Of a stretch of DNA of 64,000 bases, positions 13,202-24,027 are shown one piece after another (within the stretch, counting starts at the first letter, position 1; each line of letters starts with the position of its first letter). Below the pieces are notes generated by a model, which saw only the letters and a program-made list of their open reading frames with translations, was not told where the DNA came from and did no database searches. The DNA lies in NCBI RefSeq assembly GCF_964340395.1, contig NC_135555.1:22979725-23043724 (forward strand). Reading direction: 5' to 3'. A program made the translations under genes and the position numbers. The stretch is from Glandiceps talaboti (Eukaryota; Hemichordata; Enteropneusta; Spengelidae).

Positions 13202-13712
13202 CATTACACAGCTATCTGTAGAGTCTTTGCTTCTGAGTTAAAATATATTTGTTCACACACACAGTTAGAATGAGTTATTGTAACAAATACATGTTACTAA
13301 AGATGAAAAAGCTATACACAAATACGTGCAGCGCATCCAATATATGCTGAAAACCTATCACTTATAATTCAAAACCGTAACATAACATAACATTGCTAAA
13401 GAATAATATTTACATACTCAAAACACAAACATGAGGCAGATCTTGTCAAGTTGTTCAGCATTTTCGCATATCACAAAAAATGAATTTGCTGATGGCTGAG
13501 TAAGACGGGATTCAATTCTGACAAGTATTGGGACAAAGTTCAGAATCGAGTCTCGACTTACACCGTCTGCAGTCACCAAGTTGTCCCGGCCGGCCCGGGT
13601 TACAATGCCGTCGATAAGTCAAGTCTTTTAAGTTTCCGAACTTAACTAACTTACCTAGATCGAACACAATTAAGGCTGGGACCACGGAAGGAAAAATAAC
13701 GCTGGAAGCCAT
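9302..13712 (-). CDS. mdp1: Magnesium-dependent phosphatase 1-like (HAD family), N-terminal exons
   Basis: Three exons join in phase: 13712-13655 (ATG at 13712), 12552-12492 and 9412-9302, each with GT/AG edges. The junction of exons 1 and 2 builds [15 protein letters not shown], the HAD motif I (DxDxT) and the tryptophan-rich stretch characteristic of MDP1; the catalytic aspartates are D18 and D20. Exon 3 gives [18 protein letters not shown] and then AAASR, the motif II region. MDP1 dephosphorylates phosphotyrosine and glycated protein substrates with Mg2+ and is normally about 170 residues. Only 76 full codons are visible; exon 3 ends mid-codon at a good donor (9301). The exons for the motif III lysine and the DD motif were not found between here and the EF-hand gene start, nor in that gene's introns. 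Introns carry the 33-bp minisatellite and (ATGT)n. Confidence 0.85.
9425..10070. other. MDP1 intron 2, unique part
   Basis: AT-rich intron with no recognised gene or element. GAGCGCCCTCTATGG near 9478 resembles short motifs elsewhere in the window but does not define an element. Confidence 0.4.
10108..10800. repeat. 33-bp minisatellite, about 21 units
   Basis: The unit begins ATTAGGGCAGCCCTATTTCA and is 33 bp long. Because 33 is a multiple of three, one plus frame stays open for 247 codons (an 11-residue repeat), but this is an array artefact in an MDP1 intron. Variants show a four-unit (132 bp) higher-order period in the first half, repeated three times and then degraded. Each unit holds the small palindrome AGGGC-A-GCCCT. 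Confidence 0.95.
10830..12200. other. MDP1 intron 2, remainder
   Basis: No exon was recognised. It holds short poly-T and AG-rich tracts and a few short ORFs without family resemblance. Confidence 0.4.
12221..12313. repeat. (ATGT)n microsatellite
   Basis: About 90 bp of pure ATGT units lie in MDP1 intron 2. The long ORFs on both strands here are simple-repeat translations (cysteine-methionine-tyrosine-valine or isoleucine-histidine-threonine-tyrosine). Confidence 0.98.
13109..13197. repeat. (TA)n microsatellite
   Basis: About 90 bp of uninterrupted TA lie in MDP1 intron 1. Confidence 0.98.
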
Positions 13713-14319
13713 TGCAAATATTAATCAGAAGTGCGCCATCACAGGTGACCTGTATTAATGTTGACCGTGATGATAGAGGCTACTGACTACCGACCGGTGT
13801 ATTGTAACTTTCCGTCGACATCGATCACTGTATCACAATTCAATTTAACAGAATATGTGTCTTCAATACTTTGTATGCGGATGGAGATCCTCACGGATTC
13901 AAGGCTATCCTTTGTAGCGTTTTCTTTGTAACCATTTCTTACTAGTAATATAAGATAGTATACCTCAATTTTTTTTTTCATTGTTTTGGAGTTGTTGTCG
14001 ATAAGTGAGGAAATGATCACCACATTCACACGTTACCGTTTCTGTAATTCTCATCTCCCCTCCAGTCGTTAATTTTCCTTCTTTGAAGGATTTTAAAAAA
14101 AATCTCAACATATGCCAAAATTACGCCAATCGGTGTTTAATATAAAGTAATCACTACAGTACATACCCACCTCAATTCCGCAAAATATATAATTAAGTAA
14201 TTGAAAATCTTTCATTTAATTTAAATCTTGCATCTTAATTGATCAATATTAAATACATTCTTAGGATGAGTACGGATTCTGTAAAATCGCCTTGAACTAT
14301 ACAGTTCTTACTTTAGGAG

Positions 14320-14333
14320 GTTGCCAAGGCAAC
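14320..14333. promoter_or_regulatory. Perfect RFX X-box palindrome
   Basis: GTTGCCAAGGCAAC fits the RFX X-box consensus GTNRCC-N0-3-RGYAAC with both halves perfect. RFX factors drive ciliary genes. It lies about 600 bp upstream of the MDP1 start (minus strand). No plus-strand gene was recognised next to it, so the target is unclear. Confidence 0.55.
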
Positions 14334-14695
14334 TCTTCCGTTCCAGATGTCATTTCAATTTAATTATATATTTTGATGAAATATAAATAAGTTCATTGGT
14401 ACAAATCATTACAAAGAAAGGGTATACATACAGAATTGAATACTATGTCGCTCTTTTAAACAATGTTGATAGCACAACGTGAAGGCTGGAAAGTTTGTCG
14501 CAACAGAAATAGTGGATCCGGATATCGCACAACATCAAAATATAGGTAGAATCATGGTAGTATTTCACCCATACAACAGGGATCTACCTATGGGGTTGGT
14601 TCGGGGGGGGGGGGCTGTCCTTAGGCCAGTATATCTTAGCCAACAATCCCTGACACAGGGGGCTCAGGCTCAGGTTATGCTTACAGAAAACGAAC

Positions 14696-14800
14696 GAACA
14701 AACAAACAAACAAACAAACAAGTAAAAATACATACATACATACATACATACATACATACATACATACATACATACATACATACATACATACATACATACA
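14696..14800. repeat. (CAAA)n and (CATA)n microsatellites
   Basis: A short AAAC/CAAA tract is followed by about 75 bp of CATA. The ORFs on both strands here are repeat translations. Confidence 0.95.
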
Positions 14801-14879
14801 CATTTGAACGAAATAAGATAATATGATATCAAAATAAACTCTATTGAAAATAAACTCTATTGTAACTTTCGTTGCATAG

Positions 14880-15358
14880 TTAGGGAGCCTTCAGTATTTA
14901 CAGGGGGTGGAGGAATTGTTCTTGGGAGGGTCATATTTTGCATTACAATGTTTGGGGAGGGTCACATTTTACAATCCGTAATTTTGTGACCAAATTAAAT
15001 ATTCAATTATTGTAAATTTATATTTTAAGTATACTTGAGTATATATTAAGTGTACTTGAAATGTACTTGACATTTCAAAGTACACTTTAAGTATAGAATA
15101 AATATAATTTAAGCATACTTTTTACAGTTTATTTCATTTTGGTAAGGTTTGTTTTGTGTGTTTTGAGATGTAAAAGTGAGATGAGCACTCAACATTTATT
15201 TTTACGAGTACTTTACATGCCAAAATACAAAAAATAAAACTACATATATTGTTGGAAAGTTGTTTAATAAAACGATGCATATCGTTGAGTGTACCATCTC
15301 ACCTTATCATTCACATTGTCCGTGAATGTTGGTTAAAATATGATGGTGATGGTAGCAG

Positions 15359-15436
<78 letters not shown>

Positions 15437-15896
15437 AGTTTTGAATGTCATAGAGAACACGGACAGTGATACATGTACTGACTGAAGTAGTACCAGTGAG
15501 TCAGATTAAGTGACACTGATAATGGCAATACTGAACGTGAAGGTGATGATGACAATGATATCAGGGAACTTTTACAAGTGACCAGATCAGGCAGAGTATG
15601 CACTGCATGGAAAGCACGTTTTAGATACTAACTAGATTGTGTATGATTATAAGAGAAAGGTAACTAATAACCAGTCTTTTAGTGTTTTTCATTTTATATG
15701 TACAAATATTGCTTTCTAATACAGAGTCAAAATCAGTATATGCAATTGTTATGGCGGGGGGGGGGGTCATGTTTTACAAAATTGGACAAAGGGGAGGGTC
15801 ACTTTTTACAAATGGAGAATGGGGGGGGGTCATGTTTTATTTAACGGACCATGTGTGATTTCCTCCGCCCCCCTGCAAATACTGAAGGCTCCCTTA
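14880..15896. mobile_element. Non-autonomous DNA transposon with ~33-bp terminal inverted repeats
   Basis: The left end TTAGGGAGCCTTCAGTATTT followed by ACAGGGGGTGGAGGAA (14880-14915) returns inverted at 15860-15896 (ending AATACTGAAGGCTCCCTTA) with few mismatches. Subterminal GGGAGGGTCA-TTTTACA blocks occur at both ends. The interior holds a (GAT)n tract at 15358-15433 and a plus-strand acidic reading frame, then RSGR and TAWKARFRY before a stop near 15630, which may be remains of a captured or element-encoded gene. TSDs are ambiguous because the flanks are TTA/TTAA-like. No transposase domain was seen. Confidence 0.75.
15358..15433. repeat. (GAT)n microsatellite
   Basis: About 25 GAT units encode poly-Asp in one plus frame inside the TIR element. 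Confidence 0.97.
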
Positions 15897-16100
15897 ATGT
15901 TGATGTATCGTTCATATCTGTCATCTAATTGTTACTATGCTAGTCAATGTCAATGGTAATGTCAACATGATATATTTGTGATTCAATTAGATTCAATTGC
16001 CTGATCGATTCTCTTTTATCCAACAACTATAGTGGTGGCGCTCTTCCATTCACCGCCAGGATACATTTTAGATCTTACCTATAAATAGAACATGACCCAC

Positions 16101-16102
<2 letters not shown>

Positions 16103-16190
<88 letters not shown>
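16103..16190. repeat. (CA)n(TA)n microsatellite at the left edge of the Penelope-like element
   Basis: A CA run is followed by a TA run that abuts the left inverted repeat at 16191. A second TA block begins at 18342, after a 57-bp tail beyond the right repeat, suggesting insertion into one dinucleotide array. Confidence 0.95.
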
Positions 16191-16194
<4 letters not shown>

Positions 16195-16350
16195 TTGGTA
16201 GTACTGGAACTCTTTCTTGGTTGTAACTCGGAGTTTCACGCATGGTGCGATCATCAGACACTCTGAGGTCTACTCTCTGGGTGTGCTGTATATATAGAGT
16301 GTAGACAATAGAAATACCATCACTATTGTCTGTGTCGGTGGGTAGGTGTT
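16191..16350 (-). repeat. Penelope-like element terminal inverted repeat, left
   Basis: 160 bp, the reverse complement of 18125-18284 with no mismatch seen. It ends four bases inside the first ATG of the RT frame. Confidence 0.93.
16219..16264 (-). ncRNA. Hammerhead-ribozyme-like motif, left repeat (minus strand)
   Basis: Exact inverted counterpart of the right motif: TTTC at 16234-16237 and TCATCAG at 16251-16257 on plus are GAAA and CTGATGA on minus. It would be transcribed only from the antisense strand of the element. Confidence 0.68.
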
Positions 16351-18012
16351 CAAAAAATCAAAAAGTATAGCACAAAAACTCGATTTAGACGATAGGACTG
16401 AAATACTCGCCAAGAAAGAAGCTTTTATAACGCTAAAAGACCATAAAGACAATTTCGAACACAGTTTACCTTGCAGACTAATCAACCCCGCAAAAAGCGA
16501 GATAGGCATTATTAGCAAAAAAATACTTGACACCATCCTCCAAAACATGAGACCCATAGTCGCCGTCAACCAATGGAAAAATTCTATGTCAGTCATCGAA
16601 TGGTTCAAGAACTTAGAGGACAAAAACAAACACACTTTCGCCTGCTTCGACATATGCGACTTTTACCCATCTATAACCGAAAAATTGTTATTAGAATCCC
16701 TCAAATTTGCCGGCCAATACACCACCATATCAGATGAAGACAAACAAATTATCATGCACGCGCGGAAATCTCTCCTCTTTGATAAAACCAAACCATGGGT
16801 AAAAAAGAATAGTAATGGATCATTTGACGTCACAATGGGAAGCAACGACGGGGCCGAAATATGCGAACTGGTCGGAATATTCATACTACACAAATTAGCC
16901 AAAAAATACGGTAAAGAAAACATAGGTCTCTATAGGGACGACGGACTCGCCGCCTTCAAGAACATCACCGGAAGTAAATCAGAAAGCATCAGAAAAGACA
17001 TAACTAAAACCTTCAAAGCCATGGGGTTAAAAATAACCATACTCACCAATCTGAAAACCGTCAACTTCCTAGACATAACGCTCAACCTCAACAACGGTAA
17101 ATATTACCCTTACAGAAAACCCAACGACAACCCCATGTACATACACACGCAGTCTAACCACCCACCCAGCATCATCAAGAACATATCGTCAGCCATCGGC
17201 CGTAGAATTTCCGACATATCATCCGACGAACACATCTTCAACCAGGCAGCCCCACTGTACCAAAATGCACTAAAAACCAGCGGCCACAAAGAGAACATCA
17301 CGTACACCAGCACCCCGACGCAGAAAAACAAGAAAAAAACAGAAATAGAAACACCATCTGGTTTAACCCACCATACAGCAAAAACGTAGCCACCAATGTA
17401 GGCAAACGATTCCTCAACCTAATTGCAAAACATTTCCCAGCAGACTCTAAGTTACACAAAATATTCAACAGAAACAATGTCAAAGTCAGTTATAGCTGCA
17501 TGCCAAACATGGCTACCATAATCAAAGCGCATAACGCCACCATCTCCAACAGCGAAACTAAACCCACTCAAAAACCTTGCAATTGCAGACAGAAAGACAC
17601 CTGCCCTCTGAACGGCGAATGCCAAACGGAAAACATCGTATACCAAGCCACCGTCCACGGAAAACAAACAAAAGTATATATCGGTCTAACAGAGAACAAC
17701 TTCAAACAGAGATACGCCAACCACAAACAGTCATTCAAACATGAAAAACACGAAAACAGCACAGAACTATCAAAACACATTTGGAAACTGAAAAGAAACA
17801 ATGAGCCTTTTTCCGTATCCTGGTCCATCAGCAAGAAAGCCCAAGCATACACCAATAAAACAAAACGATGCAACCTGTGTTTAACCGAAAAACTAACCAT
17901 CATTAAAGCAGACAAAAGCTCCACACTAAACAAAAGAACTGAGTTGATATCCAAATGCCGACACGAGAATAAGTTTTATTTTTCCAACTTCAATAGAGCA
18001 TCTATCACCTAA
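16346..18012 (+). pseudogene. Penelope-like RT plus GIY-YIG polyprotein, frame broken once
   Basis: The first frame (16346-17389) carries the RT. LKDHKDNF and RLINPAKSEIG come near the start, motif A is FDICDFYPSI (D102, D105) and the catalytic box is YRDDG (Y196). The second frame continues the protein from about 17341: IWFNPPYSKNV, then a CNC-x5-C-x5-C Cys cluster, then the nuclease region with KVYIGLTENNFKQRY, ending at a stop at 18012. The frames differ by -1. The switch point lies in an A7 run at 17333-17339, where one extra A, or -1 slippage on A-AAA-AAA, would explain it. The N-terminus is missing because of 5' truncation. It is likely non-functional, although both domains look otherwise intact. 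Confidence 0.88.
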
Positions 18013-18124
18013 ACTAAACCCGTTAACTAACGGAACGTCAAAGCCCAACATGTAACAACCCGCCAACACTTACTTGTCCGCACCCAATAACTCACACAAT
18101 AACAACCAACACCTCCACACATAC

Positions 18125-18284
18125 AACACCTACCCACCGACACAGACAATAGTGATGGTATTTCTATTGTCTACACTCTATATATACAGCACACCCAGAG
18201 AGTAGACCTCAGAGTGTCTGATGATCGCACCATGCGTGAAACTCCGAGTTACAACCAAGAAAGAGTTCCAGTACTACCAAAACT
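18125..18284 (+). repeat. Penelope-like element terminal inverted repeat, right
   Basis: 160-bp partner of the left repeat, in the sense orientation of the element, and so the original 3' pseudo-LTR. Confidence 0.93.
18211..18256 (+). ncRNA. Hammerhead-ribozyme-like motif, right repeat
   Basis: CTGATGA (18218-18224), then a short stem (CGCA-CCA-TGCG), GAAA (18238-18241) and ACTCCGAGT, a minimal stem III with a CCG loop. This is the order of a type I hammerhead core: CUGAUGA, stem II, GAAA, short stem III. Only a few stem I pairs (TGT with ACA) are adjacent to the core. Hammerheads with very short stem III are known in Penelope-like elements, where they are thought to act best as dimers. Confidence 0.7.
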
Positions 18285-18341
18285 ATTACGCTCTGCCACT
18301 GCGGTATAGAGCACTGTCTTAGCAGATTGATACTCACCGAG

Positions 18342-18447
<106 letters not shown>

Positions 18448-18449
18448 TA

Positions 18450-20039
18450 CGCAGTTTAATTTGAACATATACAAGAAACGATACATATATATATATTATA
18501 CATTATATTGATTGATGATCGGAATTCCGCTAGTCTTCATAAAATTGCATAGAACTATAGAACTATATCGTTAGTCGTCTGGTGAGCGCAACAGAGTGAA
18601 ACACTGTAATGGCTCCCAAGTATCTTGCTTGATACTGTGTTATATACATAAATCCAATGAAGAAATGTAATTTTCTTAACAAATAACGGTTGCAATAAAG
18701 ATTCTATCCTATTCTATATGTACATGCACACTAACGCATGTATATGTATTACGTACACATATATAATGTAGTATACAGTATAAATACTGTATAAACACTT
18801 CCCACTCGTTCATTCGGGGACCAGCCACATTCTACACTCTGGGCAGGGGCCCGTGGAGGGGGATGTATTTACATGTAAAATGCTGATATAATATATATTT
18901 GCATTTGGAGTATATATTTTCTGGGATCCAGTAGGCCTAAACCGAAACAATTTATAAATATATTACTATATAGACTGATGATCCCATTTATAGTTAATAT
19001 CAGTATCTCTGTGAATAATATTTATTTTTACTCGTTACGTGGGTAATACGTTGATCTGTTCTATCTGAATATGCTTTGTCATGGTAACATCACTCAGATT
19101 CCATGGCATCACGCAAGTGATGAATGTTAGTATTTTCATTATTTGATTACCCCTCCACGCACCCCCCCCCCCCACACACACACACAAGTACTCATAGTTC
19201 GGTAGTGACTTCGTTTCATGTTTAATATACATCAAGTAAACTACATGTTCTGCCCGGATACTCTAATGAAAACTTACGCTGAGTCATTTCTGATGATGTT
19301 GGTTGTATGTTAGTCATCGCTACGTATGGAAATGTCGAACCAAAATGAGATCAGCATTTGAAATGTGTCTTGATGATCTGTCTCATTCTGGCAAAACAAT
19401 CCGTTGCTCCGTCTCCGAGTAATATCCTATCTCGAACTGGGATCTCGTATCCACTCGTCTATTATTAGTCTATTCCTACCGACCCGACCCGACCCGACCC
19501 GATCCGACCACAAGTACGAACATCAACGCCATCCTCCAAAACATCACTGAATCAGAGTGGCTAGAAAGCAACGGCTTTGAATCTGCATATATCATATGTT
19601 CCAGGTTTGACCAAAGACGGTTTGAGCCGCGTGTCACTGCCGTTTGTTTCTGAACGTTTGTCAGTAGTCGTTTTGGCATGAAATTTGAACAACATCTGTG
19701 CCCCAGTCGAAACCCTGTATACTTCAAGACCTGGTAGGATATAGGTTGCAATGTGAATAATAATGATTTAGTCATATACATTTTAACCGACTCGGAGGTT
19801 GCCACGAGGTATGCTCCAAGGGGGGGGGGGGTGAAGTATAAAGAGCCTTTATGCCACTATAGGCACGTGCCATAAACATAAAGCGCTCATTAGAGTGTGA
19901 GGTAGCTCTGTTATTAATAATCATTATCATTCTAATCGCAGGGGGCCCACCATAAATGTGTTGTTTTCTTTAAAATAGATTAATAATAAACCAACCAACA
20001 TACAAAGTATTAAACAACAAAGAAAATTTAAATATATCA

Positions 20040-20070
<31 letters not shown>

Positions 20071-20071
20071 T

Positions 20072-20104
<33 letters not shown>

Positions 20105-20340
20105 TACACATACATACTTGTATGTTCATAGGAGACCAGGAACGGTGTTACAAACAAATAAACCAATAAACAAACAAACAAAAACAAACAAACAAACAAA
20201 CAAACAAACAAACAAACAAACAAACAAACGAACGAACAAAATATGAATGATTGAATGAAACACGTGTATTCACCATAACTACCTATAATACTTCCGTGAC
20301 CTATACATTTTATATACGGACTGGTATGAATATTAAATTA
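18450..20340. other. Intergenic, no gene recognised
   Basis: Simple repeats only: (ACCCG)n at 19484-19505, CA/TACA runs at 20041-20116 and (AAAC)n at 20175-20230. The ORFs at 19476-19805 and 19927-20223 are unsupported. Confidence 0.5.
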
Positions 20341-20354
20341 TTATTATTAGGCAC

Positions 20355-20600
20355 AAAAAATTAAATTGTGCTGTTCCGATTTCGCTCAATAGGTGGCGTA
20401 GTAGATTTTGTATTACATTTTTTTTCATGTGTAAGTGTCTAGTTCAGGTAGTTACGTTTTCCTTTGTTTTCCATATGGTCTCTGTGTTATTGGTTTCTTC
20501 CCATCAGATGTACAGCCATTACAGAATGGAAGAACATTTTTACGTTGTCTTTTTAAGTTGATGTCAGTTTTCGTATCTCATCACCACAGTGGTAGTGGTT
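20355..20600 (+). repeat. Dispersed repeat family A, copy 3
   Basis: Shares TTTTCCATATGGTCTC, TCAGATGTACAGCC and the TTGTCTTTTTAAGTTGATG end with the copies at 225-620 and 5395-5815, but is truncated before their distal GGTAACC block. Confidence 0.7.
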
Positions 20601-20639
20601 TATTAAAGGCCAGGGAACATAGGTAAATTGATAGGGAAC

Positions 20640-21590
20640 TATGGTAACAAGATTATGAGGGGGTGTTCTAAAATATTGTGTGTGTGTGTGTGTGTGTGCG
20701 CGCGCTTATACTAGTATTATGTTTGTTTATGAAATGGCGGGGTAATAATCAGAACACTTGAACACAGTGAAACAAAATAATTAGTTATATTTGGTTTGAA
20801 GATCAAACAGACTGATCATATAAGAAATTGTGCATTTTTTTGAAACTTTTTAGTTTATTATATTACAGTGGAAACACATTAAAAATTGACTGTTTTGTCA
20901 CCTTCTCAAATTGTCTGGAGGGATATTTTGAAAGGTCGAGGAGGGAGGCAATTCATTTTACTAGTATGGCGACAAGGATCACACATAATTTAGGCACACT
21001 CAGTCTGGCCAATAATTCAAAGTGATTAAGAACATGGTGGTGGTGGTGGTGGTGGTGGTGGTGGTTGGGGGGGGGGGTTCTTTGCCCAAAATTGTGAGAT
21101 CCCTGTGGCAATTAGTACAGAGCTGTTCATTTTTTCTTTTTCTTCATATTAATACATATTTGCTGGGGAAAGTACAAGAACCCTCCCCCCACCATTGTAT
21201 ACAGACTGTAGACACCATTACATCGCAAATATTTTACATACATGCATATTACACTAGTAGTAGGAGCCTGGTTGGGGCAACAGACCTCCTCTGAGTGGAG
21301 ATGAGATGAGATGAGATGAGATTGTTTCTTTTGGTAGACATTGAATTAACTCACGAGTGTATAATACATGTATTGTTTGTCTAGTCTGATCACATCGTCC
21401 TTGGTACATTGATTCATACACAACACAATTATGAAACTTGTGTTATGTAAAGTTGTTTATCATGTATGTGCAGATAGAGGAAAGAATCACGCAACTAAAC
21501 TATTTTGAGTCAAGTATTCACGTGTTCATAAACGTGACAAGGCGTGCAGTTGTTGGAAGGTTTATGTAAACCTCGTTTTTACGAATCTGC
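20640..21590. other. Intergenic, no gene recognised
   Basis: Contains (TG)n near 20678-20698, (GGT)n at 21033-21064 and a short (GAGAT)n at 21299-21320. No exon was seen. Confidence 0.45.
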
Positions 21591-21599
21591 CTTAAAATA

Positions 21600-21676
21600 C
21601 GCGATAGCCATCAGTTTATCTTTAACAGAAGGAAGCATAAGTGTATGGTTTAGGTAACACCGGTTAGAGACGAAGG
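21600..21676 (+). promoter_or_regulatory. Candidate 5' UTR exon and donor of the TspO-like gene
   Basis: CGAAG followed by GTAAGTG at about 21676 is a strong donor. The coding exon of the downstream gene is preceded by an acceptor (TTTGCAG, ending 22552) five bases before its ATG, so an upstream non-coding exon is required. This is the best candidate seen, by inference only. Confidence 0.35.
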
Positions 21677-22557
21677 TAAGTGAAATGTTCGATATTTTTT
21701 TTTAGAGTGTTCGTCAGTTGAAAAAGTCCACCGTGTGAGATTTCAGTGATTTGTTCCCTCGGTTTGTCCAACTCTACAACTCTACGCAAATAGTATGCAG
21801 TTGATGCCGGCAGTTCTATAACGTTGTGACGTCGCGTCCCGGGTGTGACGTACACACAATCGTACTTGTAGTCCTTCTTAGAGACGTAGCTATATATAGT
21901 AAGTCGGAACTCGATTCCGACATTGTCAATATAATGTACCGTGAATGCGTATACTTTACTTGCCTTTTATTAATTAACTTGACTGTGTGGTTTGACGTTT
22001 GAAGTCAAATAAGTTTTTACGATAGAGAGAAAACTTGTTGTCAATGAACATTTTTACTTGTAGACCCCTAGTTTCTTCCCTATTCAAGTTCTTCTTCTCT
22101 TCAGTATTTCCATTATAAGAGAGCGATATGCCTAGTAGCCAGGAAGCGAGTCATAGATGCTACGTTGTGGGTTTAACCTAGACTGTCAACAGTCGTCTTA
22201 ACTTTTTTTTTGCAATTTATTGTCGCTGAAATTAATAGAATTACAAACATAACATGGTGTGGACGTTCCATGAAGTCAAGGCTAGATTATATTTATGCGG
22301 TCGATTCCTCACTGAGTTCTGTATGTGCATTGTGCATGCTTATAGGTGATGTATTTGCACACAACTAATTTGAATAAAACAGATTTGAGAAGGTTTTTGA
22401 GGAATACGACAAAATATAGTCTGCGTCTGAATACAGACTAGATTTAACCACTGTATAGAACTGTCTATGTATGGGCTATAAAATAACTAAACAACAATAC
22501 CAAATACAAATCATCTGTAATGTAGGCAATTGATATATTCTTCAATTTGCAGACAAG

Positions 22558-22794
22558 ATGGCAAAACATAAAGTTTGGCTCATGATTTTAATCATCCTGT
22601 TTTTCTTGGTCTACCTGGTAACCTTGGCAATCAATGCTTTAGCTAATTTTCCTGATCTTGGTAAGTTGCGCCACTTATCTCCATTGGTAACGCACGGTAT
22701 CTAAGACTTATATCAGAATAGATTTTACATTCATATCTATTGGAAGATTTTCGTCTAGAATTTGATATATTTATTTATAATGAATGGCGATTAG

Positions 22795-22850
<56 letters not shown>

Positions 22851-23971
22851 GTAGATATGATAGACAGCTAGACATCATGTTGTTGTCTTGACAGATGCCA
22901 ATAATCAATTTGTTAGTAATTTGGAATGAGCTGCTTACAATGTTAATAATGTCACGTGATACAGCTCGTCCAATAGCTAATCATTCCGAGTCGAAGTCTA
23001 ATGATAATACATGTATTCCTTAATTTTTCATTTGTCAGTCAATCATCCCTCGGTTTTGACAACTATTTAAGCTATAATATTACTCAACATGAAAAATGTT
23101 GAAGACATCTAAATTTTGAAACATCTACCTTTTTACAGACCTCAAAATATTTCGCAACTCAACGGGAGACATTTCAGACAAATATATCCTGCATATCACA
23201 CCAGCAAATTGGACCTTTATTATCTGGGGTATAATTTATTCCTGGTGTACACTCGCCGCTATCTATATCCTAACAACTATCTGTCGAAAGAATCAAACAG
23301 ACTATGTCTACATCCATCCACGGGTATTGACACCAACTTTCTACATCACTCTATCATTAAATTTGGCACTCAACACAGTATGGTTGGTTCTTTGGGATAG
23401 AGAATTGATGCCATACGCGTTTATTGTGTTGGTGCTTGTCAGTTTAACGCTCTACACCAGTCTATTCGTCGCCCATAAGAACTTATGGAAACACCTGTCA
23501 GCCTTGATGATGCGTCATCAAAAAATCGACATCTGGTGCATTCGCCTCCTCGTTCACAACGGTATCGCCATCTACGCGACCTGGTGCACTGTAGCTACAC
23601 TTCTCAATACTGGTGTTGTCTTGGTGTATTGGTTTGATCTTACACAAGAAACTGCAGGTTTGATTTGCCTGTCCATTCTGTCATTGGAAGTGGTCGTCTG
23701 GTTTCTATTGGATACATTCGTCCTTGACAAATGGACGAGGTATACCCTCACTATTTGGCCAGTTATCATCTGGGCTTTGGCTGGTATTCTTGATTTGAAC
23801 TGGGAGCCATCCAATGCTACTTGTATTTTCTCCATTGTTTTGATTGTTGTTGCTTCTTGTATCTTTATTTTCCGAGTTGTGTTGTTTACCTGGAGGGTTT
23901 TTAAGCGACCACTGCAGGCTAGTCCTGAAGTATTAGATGCAGAATTCGAAAAGATTGAGACCAGTAAATGA
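22558..23971 (+). CDS. TspO/tryptophan-rich sensory protein-like polytopic membrane protein
   Basis: Two exons, 22558-22660 and 23139-23971, join in phase to 311 residues. The ATG at 22558 follows a 3' splice site by five bases. Residues 7-28 form a first hydrophobic segment, and at least six more hydrophobic segments follow. The stretch GDISDKY followed by ITPANWTFIIWGIIYSW resembles the conserved entry to TspO/MBR-related proteins (DxSDxY, TPAxWxFxIWGxIY). NWTF is also a possible N-glycosylation sequon. The protein is longer than classical five-helix TspO (about 160-180 residues), matching longer eukaryotic and bacterial relatives. Ligand and function are unknown; membrane location is well supported by composition. 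The C-terminus is short, charged and cytosol-like. CA/CAGA microsatellites begin directly after the stop. Confidence 0.82.
22799..22846. repeat. (GA)n microsatellite
   Basis: About 46 bp in the single coding intron of the TspO-like gene. Confidence 0.96.
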
Positions 23972-23975
23972 ACAT

Positions 23976-23982
23976 GCACGCA

Positions 23983-24027
<45 letters not shown>

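Larger units (their letters stand above)
16191..18284 (+). mobile_element. Penelope-like retroelement, 5'-truncated, with 160-bp terminal inverted repeats
   Basis: A reverse-transcriptase region is followed by a Cys-rich region and a GIY-YIG-type nuclease region, the domain order that defines Penelope-like elements. The body is enclosed by 16191-16350 and 18125-18284, which are identical in inverted orientation by eye. Inverted or direct pseudo-LTRs and 5' truncation are typical of the class. The RT frame begins at the junction with the left repeat and lacks the usual N-terminal part. The perfect repeats imply a recent insertion. About 57 bp beyond the right repeat, before (TA)n, may belong to the element's 3' tail. 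Confidence 0.92.

Noticed and set aside
19279-19330. Second hammerhead from CTGATGATG
   Set aside because: No stem II and no properly placed GAAA.
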